DNA from: Parvibaculum sp041688015
GTDB taxonomy: Bacteria > Pseudomonadota > Alphaproteobacteria > Parvibaculales > Parvibaculaceae
Direction of reading: 5' to 3'
DNA length: 64,000 nt
Assembly (NCBI GenBank): GCA_041688015.1
Contig: JBDNIY010000001.1
Location: forward strand, 310,001-374,000
This document shows positions 42,065-51,218 of the stretch, in pieces. How positions within the stretch are numbered: position 1 is the stretch's first letter; each line of letters begins with the position of its first letter. A program made the position numbers and the translations under genes. The notes beneath the pieces are model-generated. The model saw nothing but the letters and a program-made list of their open reading frames with translations, had not been told where the DNA came from and did not search any database.

Positions 42065-42634
42065 ATGTCCATTCTCTACATGATCCGCCACGGTGAAGCC
42101 GCTTCCGGCTGGGACGCCGACATGGACCCCGGTCTCAGCGAAAAAGGCCGCGCCCAATCCGATCACGTCGCCCGCAAGATCGAAACGCGTGTCGGCCGAA
42201 AGCTGCCACTCATTTCGTCGCCACTCCGTCGCTGCCGTGAAACCAGCGACCCGCTCGCTACCTTGTGGAGCGCCACCGCCCGTATCGAACCTCGTGTTGG
42301 CGAAATCCCTTCCCCTATCGAAAACTTGAAAGACCGCGGCGAATGGTTGCGCGCCTTTATGTCGGGGACATGGAGCGAGGGGCTGAAAACGCAAGGCCAC
42401 CTTGATCTCAATGTGTGGCGTCAGGGCGTTACTGAGGCGCTCATCGCGCTTTCCGAAGATACCGTGATCTTCAGTCACTTCGTCGCTATCAATGCCGCGA
42501 TGAGCGCCGCCATTAATGATGATCGCGTGTTGTCGTTCCGCCCGGACAATTGCTCGCTCACGGTTTTCGAAACGGATGGCAAGACGCTGACGTTGCTTGA
42601 GCGTGGTCAGGAAGCTGTGACAAGGGTCAACTGA
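42065..42634 (+). CDS. Histidine phosphatase-family protein
   Basis: A 189-residue phosphoglycerate-mutase-like phosphatase. The catalytic motif is LYMIRHGEAA (His9), with SSPLRRCRETSDPL (Arg for phosphate) and the second His in VIFSHFVAINAAM. It likely hydrolyses a small phosphoester; the substrate is unknown. It is monocistronic, with a strong terminator 6 nt after the stop. Confidence 0.87.
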   Translation: MSILYMIRHGEAASGWDADMDPGLSEKGRAQSDHVARKIETRVGRKLPLISSPLRRCRETSDPLATLWSATARIEPRVGEIPSPIENLKDRGEWLRAFMSGTWSEGLKTQGHLDLNVWRQGVTEALIALSEDTVIFSHFVAINAAMSAAINDDRVLSFRPDNCSLTVFETDGKTLTLLERGQEAVTRVN

Positions 42635-42640
42635 CCTCGA

Positions 42641-42682
42641 CCTCTCACCGTCTCTCCCTGAGGGGACGGTGAGAGGTATTTT
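42641..42682 (+). terminator. Terminator after the histidine phosphatase gene
   Basis: A perfect 12-bp stem (CCTCTCACCGTC 42641-42652 / GACGGTGAGAGG 42665-42676) is followed by TATTTTTC. Confidence 0.9.
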
Positions 42683-42763
42683 TCACGCCTCCCCATGAGC
42701 AAATTCCATCACGCGGAACTTTCAGAAAATTCGTCTTCCCCCGTCGACTCATCCCGTCTAGAG

Positions 42764-42792
42764 TCTGAATTAATGGAGTCCATCAATTCAGA
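42764..42792 (+). promoter_or_regulatory. Hairpin just before the arylsulfatase ribosome site
   Basis: TCTGAATT (42764-42771) and AATTCAGA (42785-42792) form a perfect 8-bp stem, ending two bases before the GGGGAGA ribosome site of the sulfatase gene. A second copy of the CCCGTCT context at 42753-42759 allows an alternative, longer pairing with AGACGGG that would include part of the ribosome site. This may modulate translation or be a dyad operator. Confidence 0.4.
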
Positions 42793-42805
42793 CGGGGAGA
42801 TCGAG

Positions 42806-45085
42806 ATGGCCAATAAGATACCTTCAGGCAAGCATCCATCCGGCGAGGCATTTGGCGGCACAATCGGGCGGACGGTCTATGAATCGACGCCTTGGTGGCC
42901 AGACTCGAAAGTCCCCAAGGACGCCCCCAATGTCGTGATCGTTGTGCTTGACGACACCGGCTTTTCCCATCTTGGCTGCTATGGCTCGACCATCGCCACG
43001 CCCAATATCGACGCGCTGGCGGCAGGTGGCGTGCGCTTTACAGGCTTTCATACCACGGCTCTTTGCTCACCCACACGCGCTTGCGTGCTGACGGGGCGCA
43101 ACCCTCATGCGGTTGGCATGCGCGGCGTGTCGAACTTTGATACGGGCTACCCAAATATGCGTGGTGCGGTGCCCAAAAGTGCGGGCACGCTGGCCGAGAT
43201 TCTTCGCGACAATGGCTATGCCACCTTTGCCACTGGCAAATGGCATCTGGCTCCTATGTCCGAATGTTCCGCAGCCGGTCCCTACACCAATTGGCCGCTG
43301 CAAAAAGGCTTCGATCGTTACTATGGTTTCCTGCAAGGCGAGACGGATCAGTTCTATCCCGAACTGACCAGCGATAATCATTTTGTGCCCGTGCCCGCGA
43401 CGCCCGAGGAGGGCTACCATGTGTCCGAAGATATTGTGGACAAATCGATGGGCATGATCCGCGATCTTGTTTCGTTGGTACCCGAAAAGCCTTTCTTCCA
43501 CTACATGGCCTTTGGCGCCATGCATGCGCCGCATCAGGCGCCGCAGCCCTATCTCGACAAATGGCGTGGTAAGTTTGATGGCGGTTGGGATGTGGCACGC
43601 GCCGACTGGTTCGAGCGCCAAAAGAAAATGGGCATTGTGCCGCCCAACACCAAACTCGCCCCGCTCAATCCCGGCGTGAAGCCATGGGCTGACCTCAGCA
43701 AAAATCAACAGCGTTTCGCTGCCCGCCTGCAAGAAGCCTTCGCCGCCATGCTGGAACATACTGACGCCGAGATTGGGCGCATGATGCAGTTCCTCAAAGA
43801 CATTGGCCAGTGGGATAATACCGTTTTCATTCTCATGTCTGACAATGGCGCGAGCCAAGAAGGCGGCGCGACCGGCGTTTTTGATGAGATGAAATGGTTT
43901 AACGGTATCCGCGAAAATATCGATGCCGCCGTTGAGCGCCTCGACGACATCGGCACGCCGCATAGTCACAGCAATATTCCATGGGGCTGGGCGCAGGCCG
44001 GCAACACGCCACTTAAATGGTACAAGCAGAACACGCATGGCGGTGGCGTCCGCGATCCCTTGATCGTGAGCTATCCCGGCAAGCTCGCCGACGCTGGTGG
44101 CATCCGTTCGCAGTTTTGCCACGCCATTGATCTCACACCGACAGTTCTCGATATCATCGGCATCGCCCAGCCCGATGTGGTCGGTGGTATTCCGCAAATG
44201 CCGATCCACGGCGTCAGCCTCAAGCCAATCTTCAGCGACCCCAAGGCCAAGCTCACGCGCGGAGCTCAGTATTTTGAAATGCTCGGCCATCGCGGCATCT
44301 GGAAAGATGGCTGGAAGGCTGTCACGCACCACGAAGGCGGCAAGCCCTTCGATGACGACAAATGGGAGCTTTATCACCTCGATGAGGACTTCTCCGAGTT
44401 CAACGATCTCGCTGAGAAGGAACCTGCGCGCCTGAAGGAGATGGTCGATCAGTGGTGGGATCTCGCCGATGAGAATGGTGCATTGCCGCTCGACGACCGT
44501 GCCGCCTTCGCGCTCTTTGCTGCATCGCGTCGTCCCGGCATGCCGACCAGCCGCACGCGTTTCACCTATCTGCCGCCCATCTCGCATATCGTGGCGGATG
44601 CCTGTCCGCCCGTGGCGCGTGGCTGGAAAATGGATGTTGATCTCGTTCACCCTGAAGGCAATGGAGACGGCGGGTTGGTCGCGCGAGGCAGCATTAACAG
44701 CGGTTTTGTTCTCTACATCAAAGACGGCAAGCCGCATTTTGACTACAACGGTTTCCACGAGCATACGCTCGTCTCTGGCACCGATGCACTGACGCCCGGT
44801 CACCACATCGTCGGCGCCAAGGTGACGCGTCGTGCCGACGGCGGCGGCGACGTGGTGCTGATCGTGGATGGCAAAGAAGTTGCCAGTGGTTTGATCCCGG
44901 TGCTTCTCTTCATGATCTCCAGCATCGGCATGGATATCGGCATGAGCTATGCGCCGGTCTCGAACGCCTATCGTGAGCCGTTCGCCTATCCCGGTAAAAT
45001 CACAACGGTTTCTTTCCGCATTCCCGAATTGCCACAACGCGGCGAAGCGATCAGCCTGGTGCGCGCGGCGGAGGCACAGCAGTAA
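42806..45085 (+). CDS. Arylsulfatase, formylglycine type
   Basis: A 759-residue sulfatase of the alkaline-phosphatase superfamily. It has PNVVIVVLDDTGFSHLGCYG (metal-binding Asp pair), the formylglycine motif CSPTR with Cys87 (TTALCSPTRACVLTGRN), ATGKWHLAPMSE, and MSDNGASQEGG with the Ca-binding Asp-Asn. The long C-terminal extension is as in the AtsA/PAS-type bacterial arylsulfatases. There is no signal peptide, so a cytoplasmic site is likely. The Cys-type motif needs an aerobic formylglycine-generating enzyme, not seen here. I chose ATG 42806, with GGGGAGA 5 nt upstream; a reading from 42695 lacks a ribosome site. Confidence 0.9.
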   Translation: MANKIPSGKHPSGEAFGGTIGRTVYESTPWWPDSKVPKDAPNVVIVVLDDTGFSHLGCYGSTIATPNIDALAAGGVRFTGFHTTALCSPTRACVLTGRNPHAVGMRGVSNFDTGYPNMRGAVPKSAGTLAEILRDNGYATFATGKWHLAPMSECSAAGPYTNWPLQKGFDRYYGFLQGETDQFYPELTSDNHFVPVPATPEEGYHVSEDIVDKSMGMIRDLVSLVPEKPFFHYMAFGAMHAPHQAPQPYLDKWRGKFDGGWDVARADWFERQKKMGIVPPNTKLAPLNPGVKPWADLSKNQQRFAARLQEAFAAMLEHTDAEIGRMMQFLKDIGQWDNTVFILMSDNGASQEGGATGVFDEMKWFNGIRENIDAAVERLDDIGTPHSHSNIPWGWAQAGNTPLKWYKQNTHGGGVRDPLIVSYPGKLADAGGIRSQFCHAIDLTPTVLDIIGIAQPDVVGGIPQMPIHGVSLKPIFSDPKAKLTRGAQYFEMLGHRGIWKDGWKAVTHHEGGKPFDDDKWELYHLDEDFSEFNDLAEKEPARLKEMVDQWWDLADENGALPLDDRAAFALFAASRRPGMPTSRTRFTYLPPISHIVADACPPVARGWKMDVDLVHPEGNGDGGLVARGSINSGFVLYIKDGKPHFDYNGFHEHTLVSGTDALTPGHHIVGAKVTRRADGGGDVVLIVDGKEVASGLIPVLLFMISSIGMDIGMSYAPVSNAYREPFAYPGKITTVSFRIPELPQRGEAISLVRAAEAQQ

Positions 45086-45204
45086 AAGGGCGAGCGTCGC
45101 CTGTAGCAACTGACGATGGCGCTTATGGAAATGAGTATAGGAAGCGGTGGGCAACTGCCGCTTTCATGCTACCCATTCCCTGCCTCATCGCTATGATGCC
45201 CACT

Positions 45205-46710
45205 ATGCCATACGTCACCTCCCGCGCGCTCCTCACCACTGCCGAAATGTCCCGTGCCGATGGTCTTGCCATTGACGGCGGCACGCCCGGCATCATCCTT
45301 ATGGAAAACGCCGGGCGCGCGGTCGCTGACGCTTGCGCGACGCGCTTTCCGCGCGGCCCCATCGATGTGCTCTGTGGTCCCGGCAATAATGGCGGTGACG
45401 GGTTTGTCGCCGCGCGGCTGCTGCGCGACATGGGCTGGTCGGTTACAGTTCATTTGTTTGGTGAATTGGCCAACCTCAAGGGTGATGCTGCCATTGCAGC
45501 CGAGCGTTGGGGCGAGCCCGTTGTGCCCCTGACAGCGGAAGCAGGCGAGGGCGCGCTCTTCATCATCGACGCCTTATTCGGCGCCGGCCTGTCGCGCGAG
45601 ATTGGTGGGATTGCCGGTGATCTCATTCGCCGCTTCAACGCACTACCGCACGACAGGTGCCCACCCATCGTCGCCATCGATGTGCCAAGTGGGGTCTCCG
45701 GGAATACCGGGCAGGCCTATGCCCTCGCGTTTGAGGCAACCTTGACCGTGACGTTTTTTCGCAAGAAACCTGGCCATGTTCTTCTGCCGGGGCGGCTGCG
45801 CTGCGGGGAGATTGTTCTGGCGGATATCGGTATTGACGATGATCTGCTCGCGTCGATCAATCCGCGCACATTTGAAAATGGCCCCGACCTGTGGACCCAG
45901 CTTCTGCCGCGCCCCGATCCCGACACCCATAAATATAGGCGCGGCCACGCGCTGGTCGTCTCAGGCGGACCGACCAACACCGGCGCGGCGCGTCTTGCCG
46001 CCCGAGGCGCGGCACGCGCAGGCGCGGGCCTTGTGACGGTTGTCTCGCCCCCCAATGCCGTTCTCGTCAACGCCGCGCATCTGACGTCGATCATGCTCAC
46101 GCCCTGCGCCAATGCAGACGTGCTATCGAAACTACTCGAAGACAAGCGGAATAATGCTTGCCTGATTGGGCCGGGCAATGGCGTCGGCCAAAGCACGCGC
46201 GAGAATGTGCTGGCCGCGCTTCTGTCGGGTGCCACCATGGTGCTCGATGCCGATGCGCTGACATCCTTTGCTGAGAACCCGCGCGACCTCTTTGTCGCCA
46301 TAACCGGATATTTTGCGGGCCCCACGGTGCTGACGCCGCATGAGGGCGAGTTCAAGCGTCTCTTTCCTGACCTCACAGGCGACAAACTCACCCGCGCCCG
46401 CGCGGCTGCCGCCGAAGCGGGGGCTGTGGTTGTCCTCAAAGGAGCCGACACAGTTATCGCTTCGCCGGAGGGCGACGCTGTCATCAACAGCAATGCAGGG
46501 CATCAACTGGCGACCGCTGGAAGCGGTGATGTGCTGGCGGGGATCATTCTGGGTTTACTGGCCCAAGGCATGCCCGCGTTCGAGGCCGCCGCCGCGGGTG
46601 TCTGGCTTCACGGCGCGGCAGGTCGCGCCTTTGGCGTAGGGCTGATGGCGGAAGATTTGCCAGAAGCCTTGCCCGCTGTTTGGCGTGAACTTCTTGGTTC
46701 CGAGGCCTGA
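45205..46710 (+). CDS. nnr: Bifunctional NAD(P)H-hydrate epimerase/dehydratase
   Basis: A fusion of about 501 residues. The N-terminal YjeF_N epimerase (about 1-215: MENAGRAVADA, LCGPGNNGGDGFVAARLL, AIDVPSGVSGNTG) is followed by a C-terminal ADP-dependent dehydratase with a ribokinase fold (KYRRGHALVVSGGPTNTGAARLAARGAARAGAGL, TPHEGEFKRLF, the NSNAGHQLATAGSGDVLAGI motif with catalytic Asp). It repairs NADH and NADPH hydrates formed by heat or acid. The start is not fixed by a ribosome site; ATG 45205 gives the usual N-terminus and 45193/45196 are alternatives. Confidence 0.93.
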   Translation: MPYVTSRALLTTAEMSRADGLAIDGGTPGIILMENAGRAVADACATRFPRGPIDVLCGPGNNGGDGFVAARLLRDMGWSVTVHLFGELANLKGDAAIAAERWGEPVVPLTAEAGEGALFIIDALFGAGLSREIGGIAGDLIRRFNALPHDRCPPIVAIDVPSGVSGNTGQAYALAFEATLTVTFFRKKPGHVLLPGRLRCGEIVLADIGIDDDLLASINPRTFENGPDLWTQLLPRPDPDTHKYRRGHALVVSGGPTNTGAARLAARGAARAGAGLVTVVSPPNAVLVNAAHLTSIMLTPCANADVLSKLLEDKRNNACLIGPGNGVGQSTRENVLAALLSGATMVLDADALTSFAENPRDLFVAITGYFAGPTVLTPHEGEFKRLFPDLTGDKLTRARAAAAEAGAVVVLKGADTVIASPEGDAVINSNAGHQLATAGSGDVLAGIILGLLAQGMPAFEAAAAGVWLHGAAGRAFGVGLMAEDLPEALPAVWRELLGSEA

Positions 46711-46861
46711 ATTCGGCCTTTTGGTGCGGTTTGGGTTTACTTAGACAGGCTTCATTGCAATTCTTCCCTCGCTTTCGCTGGTATTCGGCGATGGCCCTTG
46801 CTATAGAGTGCGCCACTTTTAAGTAGCGGCTGGGCGACTTTAGCTCTGTCGCGCCGGCCTC

Positions 46862-46946
<85 letters not shown>

Positions 46947-46981
46947 GGCCGGAAAGCCTTTTATTTGCAATGGATTGGAAG

Positions 46982-48469
46982 ATGCAGGTCACTGTAACAA
47001 GCACCGATGGTTTGAAGCGTGAGATGACAGTCGCGGTTCCCGCGAAGGATCTTGAAGCGCGCGTAGGCGTTAAGCTCGACGAACTAAAAAACACCATTCG
47101 TCTCAAGGGGTTCCGCCCCGGTAAGGTGCCGCTTGCGCATCTGAAAAAGACCTATGGCAAGCAGGTCATGTCCGAAGTCATTCAGGACACGGTCGGCACA
47201 TCGAGCCAGAAAGCGCTGGAAGAACAGGCGCTGCGCCCCGCGCTCCAGCCCGCGATTGATCTGGAAGGCGAGATTGATGAAGTGCTGAACGGCCGGGCCG
47301 ATCTCACTTACAAGATGACCTTCGAAATCATCCCGAACATCGAATTCGCCGATTTCTCGAAACTTGAAATCGAACGCCTCGTCGCTGAGCCCACCGAGGC
47401 CGACATCGACGAAGCCATGCAGCGCCTAGCCGAAAACCAGAAGAATTACGAAGCGAAGGCTGAAGGCGAAGCCGCTGCCGAAGGCGACATGCTCACCATT
47501 GATTTTCTGGGCAAGATCGACGACGTCGCCTTTGAAGGTGGCTCTGCCGAGGACGCTAAACTTGAAATCGGCGCTGGCCGCTTCATTCCCGGCTTTGAAG
47601 AACAACTCACAGGTGCCAAGGCTGGCGACGCCGTGACTGTCAACGTCACGTTCCCTGCTGATTACGGCGCAGAAAATCTGGCTGGCAAGGACGCCGTCTT
47701 CGACGTCACTGTGAAGTCAGTCGAAACGCCTGCTGAGGTCGTGATCGATGATGAGTTTGCTAAACGCTTTGGCTTTGACGAGATCGCCAAGCTGCGCGAA
47801 GCCCTGACTACTCAGATCAACAGCGACTACACACGCATGTCCCGCATGCACATGAAGCGCTCGATGCTGGACGTACTGGACGCGGCGCATAGCTTTGAAC
47901 TGCCGCCCTCCATGGTCGATCAGGAATTCAATCAGATCTGGTCGCAGTTCGAACAGGAATTGCAGCAGCAGAGCAAGACCGCTGCCGATCTTGATGAGCC
48001 CGAAGATGACATCAAAGCGGAATACCGCAAGATTGCCGAACGTCGTGTGCGCCTCGGCCTGTTGCTTGCCGAAGTGGGCGAGAAGAACAGCATCACGGTC
48101 GCCGAACAAGAATTGAGCCAGGCGCTGGCTGAACGCGCACGCCAGTTCCCCGGCCAGGAACGCATGGTTTACGAGTTCTATCAGAAGAATCCGAACGCCA
48201 TTGCCGAGCTCCGTGCGCCGCTGTTTGAAGACAAGGTCGTGGACTTCATTGCCGAGCTGGCTCAGGTCAACGACAAGACCGTGACGCGCGACGAGCTCTT
48301 TGCCGACCCGGATGTCGAAGAGCATGATCACGACCACGGTCACGTCCACGACGAAAACTGTGATCACGACCATGATCACGCTGAAGCAGAAGCAAAGCCC
48401 GCCAAGGCAGCAGCGGCCAAGAAGTCCGCCGCCAAGAAGGCCGCGCCGAAGAAGAAAAAAGAAGACTGA
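46982..48469 (+). CDS. tig: Trigger factor, ribosome-associated chaperone and prolyl isomerase, with a His-rich tail
   Basis: A 495-residue trigger factor. The ribosome-binding domain begins MQVTVTSTDGLKRE and includes the GFRPGKVP signature (ribosome L23 contact). An FKBP-type PPIase domain sits around 155-250, followed by the helical chaperone arms. It ends in an unusual tail of about 50 residues: a His/Asp cluster (HDHDHGHVHDENCDHDHDH) and then an Ala/Lys-rich segment. The His cluster could bind Ni, Zn or Cu, as in SlyD, but this is inferred. ATG 46970 is a possible alternative start. It is first in the tig-clpP-clpX-lon order. Confidence 0.95.
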   Translation: MQVTVTSTDGLKREMTVAVPAKDLEARVGVKLDELKNTIRLKGFRPGKVPLAHLKKTYGKQVMSEVIQDTVGTSSQKALEEQALRPALQPAIDLEGEIDEVLNGRADLTYKMTFEIIPNIEFADFSKLEIERLVAEPTEADIDEAMQRLAENQKNYEAKAEGEAAAEGDMLTIDFLGKIDDVAFEGGSAEDAKLEIGAGRFIPGFEEQLTGAKAGDAVTVNVTFPADYGAENLAGKDAVFDVTVKSVETPAEVVIDDEFAKRFGFDEIAKLREALTTQINSDYTRMSRMHMKRSMLDVLDAAHSFELPPSMVDQEFNQIWSQFEQELQQQSKTAADLDEPEDDIKAEYRKIAERRVRLGLLLAEVGEKNSITVAEQELSQALAERARQFPGQERMVYEFYQKNPNAIAELRAPLFEDKVVDFIAELAQVNDKTVTRDELFADPDVEEHDHDHGHVHDENCDHDHDHAEAEAKPAKAAAAKKSAAKKAAPKKKKED

Positions 48470-48494
48470 TTTTCCTTCGCCGCAAACGAACAAA

Positions 48495-48521
48495 GGCCCG
48501 GAGCATTGCTTCGGGCCTTTT
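48495..48521 (+). terminator. tig terminator
   Basis: GGCCCGGAGC, loop ATT, GCTTCGGGCC, then TTTT. Almost the same hairpin ends glnA (GGCCGGAGC-ATT-GCTTCGGCC on the minus strand). Confidence 0.88.
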
Positions 48522-48576
48522 CAATTTGTCATTGCGATGAGTGCAACCGGACGGCATTCGGACACCGTGTAACGGT

Positions 48577-49839
48577 CTATTCCCCCATTGCCTTTAAGTC
48601 GCGCCGCACCGCATAGAGTTCGACAAATCCCGGCGGGCAGGTCGCTGCGGCTTTGCGGAGCAGGGAGTGGACGGCTTTTGTCCGCCCCTCCACGCGCGCC
48701 AATGCGCCGAGATAATAGTCCACTTCACACAGATGGTCGGCCGCATCGGAAGGGGTTACTCCCTCTGTTGCTGCGCGTCTCACCGCTGCCTCGTCGCCGG
48801 TCCTGTGAAAATATTGAAGCAGCGGGTATGGCCAATATTTACCGGCACCCTTCAAGTTATCGCCGAGGCTTTTGAGATCGACGTTGCCCAGACGTCTCTG
48901 GGAGAGGTGCAGCCAGATGAGCGAATAGGGTTCGTTAGACGCGAGTTTGAATGCGCGTGTGAGATCAGCCTGTGCTTGCCGATCATCACCGTTGGCAAAA
49001 GCCTCTTTCCCGCGGGCATAGAGCGCTCGGGATGAGTTCGGATCATGCTCCAGCGCATGATCAAAGTCGTTTACGGCGAGTGCATGTTTGCCTGCGGCCC
49101 CATATGCGACACCGCGTTCGATATATATTTGCGCGTCGCGCGGTGCGAGGCGAAGTGCGCTCGCATAGTCTGAGAGTACCTGTTCCGAAGCACCTACCAT
49201 ATCGTAGGCGTTTGCGCGTTACATGAATGCCTTTGCGTCATAGCTGCTGTTTATCGGAATTTCCGATATCACTTTGGAGGCCATTTCCGTCTCACCTTTG
49301 TGTGCCAGATTGTATGCCTCACGCTCATAGGCGTCCGTGAGCGAGGGCGTGGGTGTCCGCACGGCATGGTAGTCCGCAATGGCATCGTCGAAGTCCAGCG
49401 TCGCGTCATAGATCTGTGCGCGCGCATAAAGCACATTGGGATTGTTGGGATAGGCGGCATTAGCGGCGTCGAAGTCTCTGAGCGTGGCGCTCCAGTCCAT
49501 CTTACCAAAATAGGTAATTGCGCGACGCACCAGCATAGGCACAGAGTTGGGCTCTAGCTTGAGGGCAGCGGAATAGTCGAGCATCGCCTTGTCGCTGTCG
49601 TTCAACTCGTAATCGGCAAGGGCTCGCTGTTCCAGCATGTGATAGTGATATCTGCCCGGCCAGAAACCCTGCGCTAGTTCCTTGTCGTAGAGTGCAATCG
49701 CCTTGTCATAAGTTTTGGCCGCGAGGGCCCTGTCCGCGTTCGGCCGGTCACCCCAAAACCAATAGGCGCCGATGCCCGCGCAGACGAGACACACCAACCC
49801 GATCAGCGCAATTCCGATGCGTTTCAACACTTTCAGCAT
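48577..49839 (-). pseudogene. TPR-repeat membrane protein interrupted by an in-frame stop
   Basis: One continuous frame on the minus strand is broken by a TAA at 49219-49221. The upstream part (206 residues from ATG 49839) has a membrane anchor (about 8-30, VLKRIGIALIGLVCLVCAGIGAYWFWG) and TPRs, ending DAKAFM. Directly after the TAA the frame continues RANAYDMVGASEQVLSDYASALRLAP and runs 200+ residues through more TPRs to 48577. A CAA-to-TAA change would explain it: AFMQRANAYD is a normal TPR joint. A separate product could restart at ATG 49200. The intact protein would be a scaffold of about 420 residues, function unknown. Confidence 0.8.
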
Positions 49840-50258
49840 TACCCACCGACACCCGTTTCCGGGCTTTGCCGTGCTCGCCCCCGCGAGCCTGTTCAGCTTG
49901 CCGCCCCGAGGCAATGTCCTCAATATGGCGACCCGCCTAACAAAGTTACCCTCGGACACTAAGGGTTTGTAAGAGAAAAACTTTCGAGCGGTTGAAATCC
50001 CGGTGTGGTCTTCAACGGCCTTTCGCCACTTGCGAGCGTTAGCATCTGAGTTGGAATAACCAACTAATTTGTGAGGGTATTTTACTTTTTACGGGGGAGT
50101 GAAAAACTCCTTCGCAATCCCTATATGCTCGAACATCATGATGATGCACTGTCTCTTTACCGAATCAATCTATGCCGTTCGCGGCAGGTAAAGTCATGAC
50201 TCAGCAATCAGTTGGGTTATACCTTGCGACATTGATGCGCTGACGCTCAGGAGAGAGA
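49840..50258. other. Promoter region between the TPR gene and clpP
   Basis: A 419-bp gap. The clpP side is AT-rich and carries a possible heat-shock promoter (see 50098-50126) and a GAGAGAG ribosome site just before the clpP ATG. The TPR side has only non-coding extension of the upstream frame. No RNA gene seen. Confidence 0.5.
50098..50126 (+). promoter_or_regulatory. Possible sigma-32 promoter of clpP
   Basis: AGTGAAA (-35-like, consensus CTTGAAA) is followed, 15 nt later, by CCTATAT, which fits the alphaproteobacterial -10 CYTATNT. The -35 match is weak. ClpP is a member of the heat-shock regulon in this class, which supports but does not prove it. Confidence 0.35.
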
Positions 50259-50882
50259 ATGAACGACCCGCTTGCGACTTACATGAATCTGGTGCCGATG
50301 GTGGTCGAGCAGACCAATCGGGGCGAACGCGCTTATGATATTTTCTCGCGCCTCCTGAAGGAGCGGATCATTTTCATTACCGGGCCTTTTGAAGATGGCA
50401 TGGCGACGCTGGTGACAGCGCAATTGCTCTTTCTTGAGGCTGAAAATCCCAAGAAGGAGATTTTCATGTACATCAACTCACCGGGTGGGGTGGTGACATC
50501 CGGTTTGGCGATTTACGACACCATGCAGCATATCCGCCCGCCGGTTGCGACGGTCTGCATGGGGCAGGCGGCTTCAATGGGGTCGCTAATTCTCTGCGCC
50601 GGTGAAAAGGGCATGCGTTATGCGCTGCCCCATTCACGCGTTATGGTTCATCAGCCCTCAGGCGGTTTCCAAGGCCAAGCGACCGACATCGAAATTCACG
50701 CCCGCGAAACATTGCTGATTCGTGAAAAGTTGAACAATATTTATGCGACGCATACAGGTCAGCCCTTGAAAAAGGTGCAGGAAGCTCTTGAACGAGACAA
50801 TTTCATGAGCCCCGAAGCGGCCAAAGAGTTTGGATTGGTCGATCACGTTGGCGTGGCGCGTTCCGAAGACGAAGCTAAATAG
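50259..50882 (+). CDS. clpP: ATP-dependent Clp protease proteolytic subunit
   Basis: A 207-residue serine peptidase with triad Ser106 (GQAASMGSLI), His131 (VMVHQPSGG) and Asp180 (ERDNF), all in the expected context. It forms the tetradecameric chamber fed by ClpX, encoded 336 bp downstream, and by ClpA. A GAGAGAG ribosome site precedes the ATG. The gap to clpX, with its own hairpin, suggests that clpX also has a separate promoter. Confidence 0.97.
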   Translation: MNDPLATYMNLVPMVVEQTNRGERAYDIFSRLLKERIIFITGPFEDGMATLVTAQLLFLEAENPKKEIFMYINSPGGVVTSGLAIYDTMQHIRPPVATVCMGQAASMGSLILCAGEKGMRYALPHSRVMVHQPSGGFQGQATDIEIHARETLLIREKLNNIYATHTGQPLKKVQEALERDNFMSPEAAKEFGLVDHVGVARSEDEAK

Positions 50883-51218
50883 ACATTTCATCCAAGCCGT
50901 CCGCTTGGCGTCTTACCTGCTTTCGAAGGCCTCTATGTTAATGCTTTGGGCAACCAATGCCCAAAGCTGAGCCAAAGCGGTGTTGTTTGCAGGAAAAGAG
51001 CGCCAAAAAGGGTGAATAAGCGACAAACTGTGACGTAATGAAATCTTGATCCTTCAGCGAGTAACATGCTCGTATAGTAAGAAGGTGACGGACGGCTGAT
51101 CTATTGAGGTTCTTTCGAACGTAAAACATCAAGACGTTGAAAGATTAGGCTTTACGGTTTGGTGCATGCGAAAGACGACTCAAGGTCTGGTGTCATGTGC
51201 CCAAGGAGTTTCTAAGCT
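50883..51218. other. Gap between clpP and clpX
   Basis: A 336-bp region with a perfect 10-bp hairpin at 50943-50967 and a TTGATC / TATAGT pair near 51046 and 51073 whose spacing (21 bp) is too long for a clear sigma-70 site. A clpX promoter must lie here, but I cannot pin it down. No gene seen. Confidence 0.5.
50943..50967 (+). terminator. Hairpin after clpP
   Basis: GCTTTGGGCA, loop ACCAA, TGCCCAAAGC: a perfect 10-bp stem 60 nt past the clpP stop. It lacks a T-run, so termination may be partial or Rho-assisted. Confidence 0.5.

Noticed and set aside
43067..45154. Very long open frame (695 codons) on the minus strand
   Set aside because: It is exactly antisense to the arylsulfatase gene, which has all its active-site motifs. 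The antisense product is His/Arg/Ala-rich low-information sequence, a common mirror effect in this base composition.
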